Shown: positions 48,907-57,114 of the stretch, piece after piece
Layout of the letters: each line of letters starts with the position of its first letter
Numbering within the stretch: position 1 is the stretch's first letter
Assembly (NCBI GenBank): GCA_963931105.1
Contig: OZ007004.1
Coordinates: 992,001-1,056,000, forward strand
Reading direction: 5' to 3'
DNA from: UMGS1590 sp900552455
GTDB taxonomy: Bacteria; Bacillota; Peptococcia; Peptococcales; Peptococcaceae
Length of the DNA: 64,000 nt
Program-made: the position numbers and the translations under genes
The notes under the pieces: generated by a model
Databases searched by the model: none
What the model was told of the DNA's origin: nothing
Seen by the model: the letters and a program-made list of their open reading frames with translations, nothing else

Positions 48907-49782
48907 ATGGAACTCGTACTTTCGACGGTTGCCCAGGGGCTTTTGTGGGCCGTGTTGGCGATCGGTCTTTTCATCACATTCCGCATTCTGGATATCGCGG
49001 ATCTTTCTATTGAAGGCACTTATCCTCTCGGCGGCGCCATTGCCGTCATGACGATCACCGGCGGCGGTTCGCCGCTTCTGGCAGTCATCTTTGCATTTTT
49101 TGGCGGATGCATTGCCGGCGCTGTCACTGGTTTTCTGCACACGAAGCTCAAGATCCCTGCGCTTCTCGCCGGGATCCTCACGATGATCGGGCTGTATTCG
49201 ATCAACCTGCGCATCATGGGCCGCGCCACCACATCCATTCTGGGTGAAGAAACGGTCTACAGCTTTTTTGAAAACAACATGAGCAAGGTTTCCGCGACGC
49301 TGATCGTCGGTCTTTTGGCCACGCTTGTCGTCTGGTTCTTCTGCTACATTTTCTTCGGCACCGAGCTTGGTGCCGCCATCCGCGCCACTGGCGACAATCC
49401 ACAGATGATCCGCGCGCAGGGCATCAACACCGATGTCACCATCATGCTTGGCCTGATCATCTCCAACGGCTTTGTCGGCGTCACCGGCGCGCTGCTCAGT
49501 CAGTCCAACGGCTATGCCGATGTCAACATGGGGACTGGTGTCCTTGTCACTGGCCTCGCTTCGATCATCATCGGCGAAGTGCTCTTCGGCACTCGCAGTT
49601 TCAAAAACTGGTTGATCAGTGTCGTGCTCGGCTCCATCGTTTATCGTGCCGTGGTCGCTTTCGTGCTCTGGCTGGGCATGAATCCTAATGACCTCAAGCT
49701 GCTCACCGCTGTTATCGTTGCAGTCGCGCTGGCTCTGCCGCTCATCAAGAGCAAGATGCAGAAGCTGCGCTCGAATATGTGA
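48907..49782 (+). CDS. ABC transporter permease, TrpY-like
   Basis: A 291-residue integral membrane permease of the branched-chain amino acid type (BPD_transp_2), with about eight segments. The start TVAQGLLWAVLAIGLFITFRILDIADL, the GAAIRATGDNPQMIRAQGINTD cytoplasmic loop near 158-179 (the EAA-like contact with the ATPase), and VGVTGALLSQSNGYADVNMG near 193 are typical. ATG at 48907 follows ATGGAGG; the GTG-initiated frame at 48772 overlaps the terminator and is rejected. Forms the transporter with the lipoprotein and ATPase beside it. Confidence 0.9.
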   Translation: MELVLSTVAQGLLWAVLAIGLFITFRILDIADLSIEGTYPLGGAIAVMTITGGGSPLLAVIFAFFGGCIAGAVTGFLHTKLKIPALLAGILTMIGLYSINLRIMGRATTSILGEETVYSFFENNMSKVSATLIVGLLATLVVWFFCYIFFGTELGAAIRATGDNPQMIRAQGINTDVTIMLGLIISNGFVGVTGALLSQSNGYADVNMGTGVLVTGLASIIIGEVLFGTRSFKNWLISVVLGSIVYRAVVAFVLWLGMNPNDLKLLTAVIVAVALALPLIKSKMQKLRSNM

Positions 49783-49795
49783 GGAGGTTGGGATC

Positions 49796-50596
49796 ATGTC
49801 AATGCTAGATCTGAACGGCATCGAAAAAACCTTTAATCCCGGCAGTGTCAACCAGAAAAAAGCCCTGCGCGGTCTCGAGCTGCATCTTGAAGAGGGCGAT
49901 TTTGTCACCGTCATCGGCGGCAATGGCGCCGGGAAATCGACGATGCTCAACGCCATCGCTGGCGTCTTTCCTGTGGACAAAGGCGAGATCTTTATCAATA
50001 ATGTCAACGTGACCAAGCTTCCTGAGCACAAGCGCGCCGCCTACATCGGCCGCGTGTTCCAGGATCCGATGCTGGGCACCTGCGCGAACATGCAGATCGA
50101 GGAAAACCTCGCCATGGCATCGCGCCGCGGTCAGCGTCCAGGACTTCGCTGGAGCTCCCGCGCCAAGGACCGTGCTTTCTTCCAGGAACGTTTGTCCATG
50201 CTCGGGCTCGGTCTGGAAGAGCGTCTCACCCAGCGCGTCGGTCTGCTTTCCGGCGGCCAGCGCCAGGCGCTGACGCTGCTCATGGCTACGCTTAAGCGCC
50301 CGGATATCCTGCTCCTCGACGAGCACACCGCAGCGCTTGACCCAAAAACGGCTTCCAAGGTGCTTGAGATCACCGACCACATCGTCGCAGAAAACGGGCT
50401 GACCACCATCATGATCACCCACAACATGCGCGATGCCATTAACCACGGCAACCGTCTGGTCATGCTCGACAACGGGACCGTTGCTGTCGATATCCGCAAG
50501 GAAGATTATCCAAATCTCTCCGTGCAGGATCTTTTACAAATGTTTGAGAAGGCAAGCGGCGACGCCATTTTAAGTGACGCCCTGCTCCTTTCTTGA
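49796..50596 (+). CDS. ABC transporter ATP-binding protein, TrpZ-like
   Basis: A 266-residue ATPase that powers the transporter. Walker A GGNGAGKSTMLNAIAG near 43; Q-loop GRVFQDPMLGTCANMQIEENL near 88; signature LSGGQRQALTLLMATLKRP near 158; Walker B ILLLDEHTAALDPKTA near 178; H-loop MITHNMRDAI near 213. ATG at 49796 follows GAGGAGG in the end of the permease gene. The ATPase gene is followed by acetate kinase after only 36 bases without a terminator. Confidence 0.93.
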   Translation: MSMLDLNGIEKTFNPGSVNQKKALRGLELHLEEGDFVTVIGGNGAGKSTMLNAIAGVFPVDKGEIFINNVNVTKLPEHKRAAYIGRVFQDPMLGTCANMQIEENLAMASRRGQRPGLRWSSRAKDRAFFQERLSMLGLGLEERLTQRVGLLSGGQRQALTLLMATLKRPDILLLDEHTAALDPKTASKVLEITDHIVAENGLTTIMITHNMRDAINHGNRLVMLDNGTVAVDIRKEDYPNLSVQDLLQMFEKASGDAILSDALLLS

Positions 50597-50632
50597 TAAA
50601 TTTTTCAAATTTCTATGAGGTGAAAGAAAAAA

Positions 50633-51844
50633 ATGATCGTATTAGTTATGAACAGTGGGAGTTCTTCCCTGAAGTTCCAGCTCATTGACATGGACAACGG
50701 CGACGTTATGTCCAAGGGCCTTGTCGAACGCATCGGTATGGGCGGCGACGCCGGCTTCGAAGTCAAGGCAAAAGGCGAAAAGATCAAAAAGGATGTTAAG
50801 GCTGACGACCACAAGCAGGCCGTTGCACTCGTTATCGACGCACTCACCACTGGTGACCTCGCCGTTGTTGACGACCTCAACAACATCGACGCCATCGGTC
50901 ATCGCATCGTGCAGGGCGGCGACTCCTTCCCTAAGGCAGCCGTTGTTGACCAGCGCGTAAAGGATCTCGTCAGAGAATATGGCGCTATGGCTCCACTGCA
51001 CAACTATGCAGCGCTCGCTGGTATTGAAGCTTGCGAAGAGCTCATGCCAACCATCCCATCCGTCTGCGTATTCGACACGTCCTATCACATGACCATGGAC
51101 CCAGCTCATTACATGTACGCCATCCCTTACGACGATTACAAAGAACTCAAGGTTCGTCGTTATGGCGCACACGGCACCAGCCACAAGTATGTTGCACGCG
51201 AAGCAGCAAAGGCTATGGGCCGTCCACTGGAAGAACTCAAACTCATCACCTGCCACCTCGGCAACGGTGCTTCCGTTTCCGCTATCAAGGGTGGTAAGAT
51301 CGTTGATACCTCCATGGGCTTCACCCCACTGGAAGGTCTCGTCATGGGTACCCGCGTTGGGGACATCGACGCTGCAGCAGTGCTCTTCATTATGAAGAAC
51401 AAAGGCTACAGCATCGACGAAATGGATACCTACCTCAACAAGAAATGCGGTCTTCTCGGTGTCAGCGGTATCTCCAACGACTTCCGCGACCTCGAAGAAG
51501 CCATGCAGGAAGGCAACGAACGCGCGAAACTCGCTTACGACATGTTCGTGCTCCAGGTTAAGAAGTACATCGGTGCTTATTATGCAGAACTCGACGGCTG
51601 CGACGCCATCGTCTTCACTGCCGGCATCGGTGAAAACGACGACCTCGTTCGTGGTTCCATCTGCAAAGGCCTCGATGCACTCGGCATCTCTGTTGATCCA
51701 GCCAAGAACGACGGCTGCCGCGAATTCCGCGACATCAGCACGGAAGGTGCAAAGGCGCATGCATTCGTTATCCCAACCAACGAAGAATATGCCATCGCCA
51801 CCGAAACCATCGAAGCTGTTCAGGAAGCAGGTCTCATTAAGTAA
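50633..51844 (+). CDS. ackA: acetate kinase
   Basis: A 403-residue enzyme that makes ATP and acetate from acetyl phosphate and ADP. Family signatures are complete: VMNSGSSSLKFQLID near residue 5, GHRIVQGGD near 90, VFDTSYHMTMDPAHYMYAIP near 145, RYGAHGTSHKYVA near 177, CHLGNGASVSAIKGGKIVDTSMGFTPLEG (given as its positions 205-233), and FTAGIGEND near 323. Codon use is strongly biased, in keeping with high expression. No pta gene lies in the window. It sits 36 bases after the ABC ATPase gene, an unusual partner. GAGGTGAAAG precedes the ATG. Confidence 0.97.
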   Translation: MIVLVMNSGSSSLKFQLIDMDNGDVMSKGLVERIGMGGDAGFEVKAKGEKIKKDVKADDHKQAVALVIDALTTGDLAVVDDLNNIDAIGHRIVQGGDSFPKAAVVDQRVKDLVREYGAMAPLHNYAALAGIEACEELMPTIPSVCVFDTSYHMTMDPAHYMYAIPYDDYKELKVRRYGAHGTSHKYVAREAAKAMGRPLEELKLITCHLGNGASVSAIKGGKIVDTSMGFTPLEGLVMGTRVGDIDAAAVLFIMKNKGYSIDEMDTYLNKKCGLLGVSGISNDFRDLEEAMQEGNERAKLAYDMFVLQVKKYIGAYYAELDGCDAIVFTAGIGENDDLVRGSICKGLDALGISVDPAKNDGCREFRDISTEGAKAHAFVIPTNEEYAIATETIEAVQEAGLIK

Positions 51845-51865
51845 TCTTGCCTGCTGAGAACGACG

Positions 51866-51896
51866 ATCCCCGACGCGATCTGCGCCGGGGATTTTT
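51866..51896 (+). terminator. terminator of ackA
   Basis: ATCCCCG and CGC pair with GCG and CGGGGAT, then TTTTT. Confidence 0.85.
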
Positions 51897-51943
51897 GATT
51901 GCACGCACAGTGGTGACAACTGTCCGCCGAGCGGCGAAAAAGA

Positions 51944-51972
51944 TTGTTCCGCCGCAGGCGCCATGATAAAAT
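51944..51972 (+). promoter_or_regulatory. promoter of the three-membrane-protein operon
   Basis: TTGTTC (51944-51949), 17 bases, TAAAAT (51967-51972). Confidence 0.6.
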
Positions 51973-52007
51973 GAAAGATAATAAAACCATGGGAGGAGGC
52001 GGCTGGC

Positions 52008-52352
52008 ATGGACAGACGTCACAAGATCCTGCTGAATGTGGTCGTGATCGTGCTCATTTTTGCGCCGCTGTTTTTTGTGCTACGCCATCGGGAATGGTTG
52101 TCGCTGTATATGAATGCGCTGAGTCTTTTCATCATCCTCTACATGTGCTGGGGATTTTTCAGGATCGCCTGTGCGCGCATCGCCGAGACGGAGCAGCCGT
52201 GGAAAAAGGTGCTGGTCGGCCTCTGGTCTCTGGCGATGGCGGTGCTGCTCTCGGCTAATCTCCTGCTGGATTTCTTCACCGGCTGGAGCTGGTTCGCTGC
52301 CATTGGCGGTTCTGTCGTGGTCGCGCTTATCGTTGGTCGTGATGAAACCTGA
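52008..52352 (+). CDS. membrane protein of unknown function, operon gene 1
   Basis: A 114-residue protein with three or four hydrophobic segments (near 7-25, 32-52, 66-86 and 90-108) and an ARIAETEQPWKK cytoplasmic loop near 56. Strong ribosome binding site GGAGGAGG. No known motif. It starts a three-gene operon of small membrane proteins (52008, 52375, 52829), spaced by about 20 bases. Confidence 0.75.
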   Translation: MDRRHKILLNVVVIVLIFAPLFFVLRHREWLSLYMNALSLFIILYMCWGFFRIACARIAETEQPWKKVLVGLWSLAMAVLLSANLLLDFFTGWSWFAAIGGSVVVALIVGRDET

Positions 52353-52374
52353 ACATTGAAAGGAGGCGTCCTTC

Positions 52375-52809
52375 ATGAAACGTGGACAGATCGTCGGCGT
52401 GGTCGTTGTCGCAGTGATCGTTTTGTGCTTCCTCGTCATGGTCTGGGCGCCGGAGCTCTGGCCGTTCTGGAGCATGCGGACGTACCTTTTTGACTTTTTT
52501 GCGACGCCGCAGGGAATGGTCGCGCAGGCGGGGCTGCTTTTTGCTATCGGCATTGCGCAGGTCATCGTGCTTATCTGGGCGGCGCGGCGTGCCCGCAGCA
52601 AGAGCGACCGACGCATTGCACTTCTGTATGCGGTCGTAGCGCTGGTGGGGCTGGTGCTCCTGGCGCTCGCAGCCTGGACACGCATGGAGAACGGCACCAT
52701 CCTGATGCTGCTTTTCGGCTGGCTGGCGCTGATCCTCTTTGGCTGTGTGGTGGTGGCGCTCGCTGGCGCGATGCAGGCTTTTACGGAAAACAACGACGAT
52801 GAAAGATAA
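52375..52809 (+). CDS. membrane protein of unknown function, operon gene 2
   Basis: A 144-residue protein with four hydrophobic segments (about 6-24, 50-70, 82-100 and 110-132). A basic loop AARRARSKSDRR lies near 69. C-terminal AFTENNDDER is acidic. AAGGAGG lies eight bases before the ATG. The hydrophobic spacing resembles that of the gene-1 product, but no clear homology is visible. Unknown role; possibly a complex with its neighbours. Confidence 0.75.
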   Translation: MKRGQIVGVVVVAVIVLCFLVMVWAPELWPFWSMRTYLFDFFATPQGMVAQAGLLFAIGIAQVIVLIWAARRARSKSDRRIALLYAVVALVGLVLLALAAWTRMENGTILMLLFGWLALILFGCVVVALAGAMQAFTENNDDER

Positions 52810-52828
52810 GATTGAAAGGAAAGAATGA

Positions 52829-53191
52829 ATGAAGAAGAATGAATGGTATCTCATCCCGCTGTGGCTGATCGCGCTGGTGCTTGTGGCACTGCGCATGTTT
52901 ACGCCAGGACTCCTGCCGGAGCGCGTAGAATGGCTGCCATATCTCCTTGTGGCCATTTGCTGTGGGCGCAATCTGGCGGCTGCTGCGCCGGCGTTCAATC
53001 CGGATGTGCCGGAGGAGGAAAAAGAAGAGCCGGAGTGGAACCGCTTCTGGATGTACTGGGGCATCGGCGGTCTCGCGCTCGTTTTTCTCTGCTTCGTTTT
53101 TTATATGGAAGTGAGCTATGTGCTCCTGCTCTGGCTGGCCGTGACGATCATTATCACAACAAAAGCCTGGCTGGGAAGCCGCAATGCATAA
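52829..53191 (+). CDS. membrane protein of unknown function, operon gene 3
   Basis: A 120-residue protein with four hydrophobic segments (about 7-23, 34-50, 73-92 and 94-110) and a proline/glutamate-rich outer or inner loop (NPDVPEEEKEEPEWNRFWMY, about 57-76). AAAGGAAAG precedes the ATG. Last gene of the operon, closed by a strong terminator. Unknown role. The three genes together have no recognisable enzyme. Confidence 0.75.
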   Translation: MKKNEWYLIPLWLIALVLVALRMFTPGLLPERVEWLPYLLVAICCGRNLAAAAPAFNPDVPEEEKEEPEWNRFWMYWGIGGLALVFLCFVFYMEVSYVLLLWLAVTIIITTKAWLGSRNA

Positions 53192-53195
53192 ATGA

Positions 53196-53240
53196 AAAAG
53201 CGCCGGGATTCAATCTGCGTGGTTGAATCCCGGCGCTTTT
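53196..53240. terminator. strong bidirectional terminator
   Basis: An 18-base arm at 53196-53213 pairs perfectly with 53223-53240 (AAAAGCGCCGGG at the outer end), between convergent units. Confidence 0.93.
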
Positions 53241-53248
53241 CTGCAATT

Positions 53249-53914
53249 TTACGCGAGCATGCTGTCGAGCCAGCTTTCTGCCTGGGCGTAGTTTTCGAAC
53301 GTGGTCTCTGCCTGATCGTGGATCTCGGCGATCTCGGCGGCGTCGTGGTAAGCGTCGAGCATGGCGATGGTGTGGATGCCGATGCTGGCGGCGGTGCGGA
53401 TCGGACCGAGGCTGTCCTCGAACATCCAGGTATCGTCGGCAGCGCTGCCGCAGGCCTTGCGCGCGAGCTCGATCAGCGTTGGCTCGGTTTTGCCGAGCCC
53501 GAGATTGGCGCCGCAATAGAGATCTTTGAAGCAGTCGCGGATACCGGTGCGCACGAGCAGCGCTTCTGCGAGCGTTTTGTCGTTGTTGGTCACGAGCACG
53601 AGCGGGATATCCAGGCTGTGCAGGCGCTGGACAAATTCGTAAGCGCCGTCCTTGAGTGGGGCGACGTCGGTGTAGATGTGGTCTGCTGCGGCTTTCCAGG
53701 CGTCGAGGATTTCCTCCGGTGTTTCCTCGAGATTGTAGAGATCGCGCACATAAGCTGCAGAATCCTTCATCGACATTGCGTGGATGCGCGCGCTCATCGT
53801 TTCCAGATCTGGCTCAAATCCGTGGGAGCGGATAAAGTCCGGGATGAGCTCGTTCCAGTACTTGATCGTATCGGCGAGGGTGCCGTCCATGTCAAATAAA
53901 ATTCCCTTGATCAT
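53249..53914 (-). CDS. HAD family hydrolase, phosphatase-like
   Basis: A 221-residue haloacid dehalogenase superfamily phosphatase, subfamily IA. Motif I GILFDMDGTLAD at residues 4-15, motif II VLVTNNDKT near 116, motif III lysine near GLGKTEP near 149, and motif IV DDTWMFEDSLGPIRTA near 168. It dephosphorylates a small phosphate ester, perhaps phosphoglycolate, a sugar phosphate or a thiamine-pathway intermediate. It starts nine bases after thiM with GGAGG, so it is in the thiM operon. The precise substrate is unknown. Confidence 0.85.
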   Translation of the reverse strand: MIKGILFDMDGTLADTIKYWNELIPDFIRSHGFEPDLETMSARIHAMSMKDSAAYVRDLYNLEETPEEILDAWKAAADHIYTDVAPLKDGAYEFVQRLHSLDIPLVLVTNNDKTLAEALLVRTGIRDCFKDLYCGANLGLGKTEPTLIELARKACGSAADDTWMFEDSLGPIRTAASIGIHTIAMLDAYHDAAEIAEIHDQAETTFENYAQAESWLDSMLA

Positions 53915-53923
53915 CTTGTCCTC

Positions 53924-54781
53924 CTAGTTGAGTTGTTCCAGGCGAAGGGCGTCGGCGAGAGCTTCCGGCGTGATCGCCGAAAGCGCGTCAAACATCGCCG
54001 TGTGGAAGCTGGCGGTGGCGTGGTGACCGGTTTTTTCCAGCGCCTGGTCGCCAGCCAGACACATCAGGCCGATCGCCGCCGTCGCTGCGCGCAGAATGTC
54101 CTCCGGCGCTGCCGCTGCGAATGCGGCGACGATGCCGGTCAGCGTGCAGCCGCTGCCGGTGACGCGCGTCATCATCGCGTTGCCGCCGTTGACGACGTAG
54201 GTTGTGTGGCCGTCGGAGATGATGTCCCGCGGTCCGCTGATCGCGATCACAGTGTTGTGAGCAGCTGCCAGCTCCCGCGCCATGCGCGCAGCCAGCGCGA
54301 ACGCTGCAGGATCGGCGAGATCTGCTTCCGACGCGTCCACGCCGCCGGCGTCCGTCGAAAGACCGGCCAGCGCTTTGATCTCGCTGATGTTGCCGCGGAT
54401 GCAGCTGATCTGGCGCGTCGCCAATAGCTCCGCCAGCGTGTCGCGGCGCAGCGGCGATGTGCCGACGCCTACCGGATCGACCACCACCGGCTTCGCAAGC
54501 GCGTTTGCTGCTTCAGCGCCGGCGAGCATCGCTGTGCGCTGCTCGGCGCCGGTTGCGCCGAGATTCAGGAGCAGCGCGTCTGCGCGCTCCATGAAAAAAG
54601 CGATCTCCTCCGGCGCGCTCGCCATCACCGGCCGCGCATCGATCGCCAGCAGTCCGTTGGCGACGTCGTTCACCGTGACAATATTTGTAATGCAATCCAC
54701 CAGCGGATGCGTCCTCTGCACGCGCGCAAAAATCTGCGCAAAAGGCGCGCGCTCCGCTGCCGAGAGAAAAGTTTGTTCCAC
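53924..54781 (-). CDS. thiM: hydroxyethylthiazole kinase
   Basis: A 285-residue kinase that phosphorylates 4-methyl-5-(2-hydroxyethyl)thiazole in thiamine salvage. Blocks: TNIVTVNDVANGLLAIDARPVMAS near 32, LLLNLGA near 70, PVVVDPVGVGTSPLRRDT near 97, IRGNISEIKALAG near 126, and VTGSGCTLTGIVAAF near 209, the ATP-anion hole. GTG at 54781 is chosen because GGAGG lies upstream; a much longer antisense frame over the adhesin gene is rejected. No TPP riboswitch is recognised in its leader. No thiD or thiE lies in the window. Confidence 0.92.
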   Translation of the reverse strand: MEQTFLSAAERAPFAQIFARVQRTHPLVDCITNIVTVNDVANGLLAIDARPVMASAPEEIAFFMERADALLLNLGATGAEQRTAMLAGAEAANALAKPVVVDPVGVGTSPLRRDTLAELLATRQISCIRGNISEIKALAGLSTDAGGVDASEADLADPAAFALAARMARELAAAHNTVIAISGPRDIISDGHTTYVVNGGNAMMTRVTGSGCTLTGIVAAFAAAAPEDILRAATAAIGLMCLAGDQALEKTGHHATASFHTAMFDALSAITPEALADALRLEQLN

Positions 54782-54816
54782 CCGGCATCCTCCTTCGCTT
54801 AGCGTGTTCAAAGAAT

Positions 54817-54845
54817 ATTGTAAGTCAGCGCGCCTGCCAATGCAA
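54817..54845 (-). promoter_or_regulatory. promoter of thiM
   Basis: Minus-strand TTGCAT (54845-54840), 17 bases, TACAAT (54822-54817). Confidence 0.6.
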
Positions 54846-54930
54846 GAGCGTCCGCGTTTGAAAATTGAATCCAGTGCAGCGACGCAGAATTGTGTATTTC
54901 TTAATCTTGTATTAATTTCTTCAAGATTCG

Positions 54931-54959
54931 TTGCCTGGGGCTGCGAAATCGGGTATAAT
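54931..54959 (+). promoter_or_regulatory. promoter of the adhesin-sortase unit
   Basis: TTGCCT (54931-54936), 17 bases, TATAAT (54954-54959). Confidence 0.7.
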
Positions 54960-55035
54960 GGTTTGTAATCAGATAATAATTGTCCGTGTTGGATGATGAA
55001 ATTTTTGTAATGACATATCAAAGGAGATGACGACC

Positions 55036-57045
55036 ATGAGAAGGAAATGCACCGCTTTGCTGACGCTCCTGATTTTTGCTGCGAGCGTATTCCTGCCAAG
55101 CGCGGCGTCGTTGGCGGAACCTGCAGCATCGACGACAGCGGCAACAGCAACGACCACAACCACAACAGCAGCAGATTCAGCTGCGTCAACGACTGCAGCC
55201 ACTGCAACAACGTCGACACCTGCTGCTGCAACGACGCCAGCAACAACGACCACGACACCGGCGACGACCTACACCGCCTACGACAACACACCAAATCTGA
55301 AGGATGCCACCGGCATTGTTGAAGGCATGAAAGAGCTGCGCGTGAAGAATGGCTCTGACGCGGGCGTGCTCGTTTATGCGCTGAACATGTCGCGGGAAAT
55401 GCCGACAGCAGCGGGCACCAGTGGCTACACGAAGCTTTCTGCGACGACCAACCAGGATTGGGCCGCGCGTGTGGATAAGGCGGCAAGCCCATCGACGCTG
55501 CGCCAGGATGTGCTCAATGTGATCTGGAACGGCTATCCATATTTCGCTGGCAGCTGGAAGGGCGTTGACCGCGATTTCGCAGCCATCGGCCAGAACAGTG
55601 GCCTTTCCGGCGCAGTTGTGGAACAGCTCAACAACATCGCCGTGACACAGCAGGCGATCTGGGCGCTCACCGACAGCCGTCCAGGCGCTGGCAACACACA
55701 GAGCTATGTGAACGCGCTGATCGCTGCGTCGCAGAAAAATCCGGCGCCGGCCAACTTTGGCCTGGATCTTTACGATGGCAGCGCCGCCAAGAGCACCACA
55801 GCCGGCAAGAAGATGACGAATCTCGTCGCCGTTTCGGCAGCACAACAGAAGCCTGCAAGCATCAAGCTCAGCCATCGCTGGCTGGATGAAAACGGTCAGC
55901 CGCTGACTGGCGTGAAAACGCCGTCGCTGTCTTTCGCGCTTTATCCGGAAAATGCAGCAGCAGACGCTCAGCCACTGGCAACCTATGCGCTCAACGAAGC
56001 CACTGGCAATGTGGCCTTCACCCTCTTTGACGACGAGCAGAGCTATCGCGTTGTGCCAGTGCTGACTGGCGAGACCGAAGGTTTCACCGTTGGTCAGGCG
56101 CAGACATTCAGCCTCAAGGGTGATCAGGGCGCCGTGATCCATCTGGATTTTGTCACCACCTATAAAAATGAAACACCAGCCCACGATCCGCAGCCAGCCT
56201 CTGTGCCACTGGGCGCAGATGTGAGCCTTGGCGGCAAAGCACCGAAGGATGGCGTGTTCACCCTTCTGCTCAAGGATGAAGCGGGCAATATCCTGCAGTC
56301 CAAAACGAACGTCGGCGGCGTGGTGAATTTCGACGCGCTGACCTTCGACAAGGAAGGCAGCCACAATTACACGATCAGCATGCAGGCAGGCAGCGATTCT
56401 GCCATCGCTTATGACAAAACCGTCTACAAAGTCAAGGTCGACGTGAGCCTTGGCGAAGATTACACGGCCACCGTGACCTACGAAAAGGACGGCGTCATCT
56501 ACACAGGCTTGCCAGCTTTCGCTGCGCAGAATGTGACAACGCCATCGACGACCACGCCGACCAAGACCGTATCTGTGACGGTCAACAAAGTCTGGAAGAA
56601 CGACAAATCCTCCAGCCGTCCAAGCTCCGTCAAGATGCAGCTTTATCGCGACGGCAAGAGCTACGGCAGCAGCGTTACCCTCAACAGCGACAACGGCTGG
56701 AAATACACCTGGAGTAATCTCGACGCTTCCTATAAATGGACCGTCAACGAGCCATCTGTGCCATCCGGCTACAGCAAAAAGGTATCGAACAGCGGCAACA
56801 ACTGGACAGTGACAAACACCGCGAAGAGCTCAAGCTCGCCGAAGGTGACAACGCCGACGATCAAATCCGGCACAAAAACAAAGACGAGCGATAACGACAA
56901 GGATAAATCGTCCAAGGATCGCAGCACGCCAGAGACCGGCGACAATTCCAATGTCCATCTTCTGGGCACCGTCGCCATCATCTCTCTCAGCGGCATGGTG
57001 GTCATCGCAGCAGTCTGGCTTCTGAGCCGACGTCGTCTGCATTAA
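55036..57045 (+). CDS. wall-anchored adhesin with isopeptide and CNA-B domains
   Basis: A 669-residue exported surface protein. Order: signal peptide (about 1-30); T/A-rich linker (30-75); a domain resembling the thioester-adhesin domain at about 75-260, with WNGYPYFAGSWKG near 165 and QQAIWALTD near 205; a middle sandwich domain; a pilin isopeptide-linkage domain at about 390-500; a CNA-B repeat at about 510-600 (VNKVWKNDKSSSRPSSVKMQ); and a C-terminal sorting signal TPETGD, hydrophobic span and RRRLH. The thioester cysteine is replaced by alanine (VYALNMSRE near 110) and the mature protein has no cysteine. Cell-wall anchoring is likely by the adjacent sortase B. ATG at 55036 has better spacing to AAGGAG than 55027. 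Confidence 0.85.
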   Translation: MRRKCTALLTLLIFAASVFLPSAASLAEPAASTTAATATTTTTTAADSAASTTAATATTSTPAAATTPATTTTTPATTYTAYDNTPNLKDATGIVEGMKELRVKNGSDAGVLVYALNMSREMPTAAGTSGYTKLSATTNQDWAARVDKAASPSTLRQDVLNVIWNGYPYFAGSWKGVDRDFAAIGQNSGLSGAVVEQLNNIAVTQQAIWALTDSRPGAGNTQSYVNALIAASQKNPAPANFGLDLYDGSAAKSTTAGKKMTNLVAVSAAQQKPASIKLSHRWLDENGQPLTGVKTPSLSFALYPENAAADAQPLATYALNEATGNVAFTLFDDEQSYRVVPVLTGETEGFTVGQAQTFSLKGDQGAVIHLDFVTTYKNETPAHDPQPASVPLGADVSLGGKAPKDGVFTLLLKDEAGNILQSKTNVGGVVNFDALTFDKEGSHNYTISMQAGSDSAIAYDKTVYKVKVDVSLGEDYTATVTYEKDGVIYTGLPAFAAQNVTTPSTTTPTKTVSVTVNKVWKNDKSSSRPSSVKMQLYRDGKSYGSSVTLNSDNGWKYTWSNLDASYKWTVNEPSVPSGYSKKVSNSGNNWTVTNTAKSSSSPKVTTPTIKSGTKTKTSDNDKDKSSKDRSTPETGDNSNVHLLGTVAIISLSGMVVIAAVWLLSRRRLH

Positions 57046-57060
57046 TTTCTGACAGAACCG

Positions 57061-57092
57061 ACGGTGGCGCGTCTCGCACGTGCCACCGTTTT
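57061..57092 (+). terminator. terminator between adhesin and sortase
   Basis: ACGGTGGC (57061-57068) pairs with GCCACCGT (57082-57089), then TTTTC. The sortase ribosome binding site follows at about 57101. Confidence 0.65.
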
Positions 57093-57114
57093 CTATTTCC
57101 AGGGAGGTGGAGCC

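Noticed and set aside
54782..54930. TPP riboswitch before thiM
   Set aside because: No CUGAGA or ACCC core was found; the leader is only about 30 bases after the predicted promoter.
54785..55492. 240-residue N-terminal extension of thiM over the adhesin gene
   Set aside because: The extension is proline/serine-rich shadow sequence; thiM begins properly at the GTG behind GGAGG at 54781.
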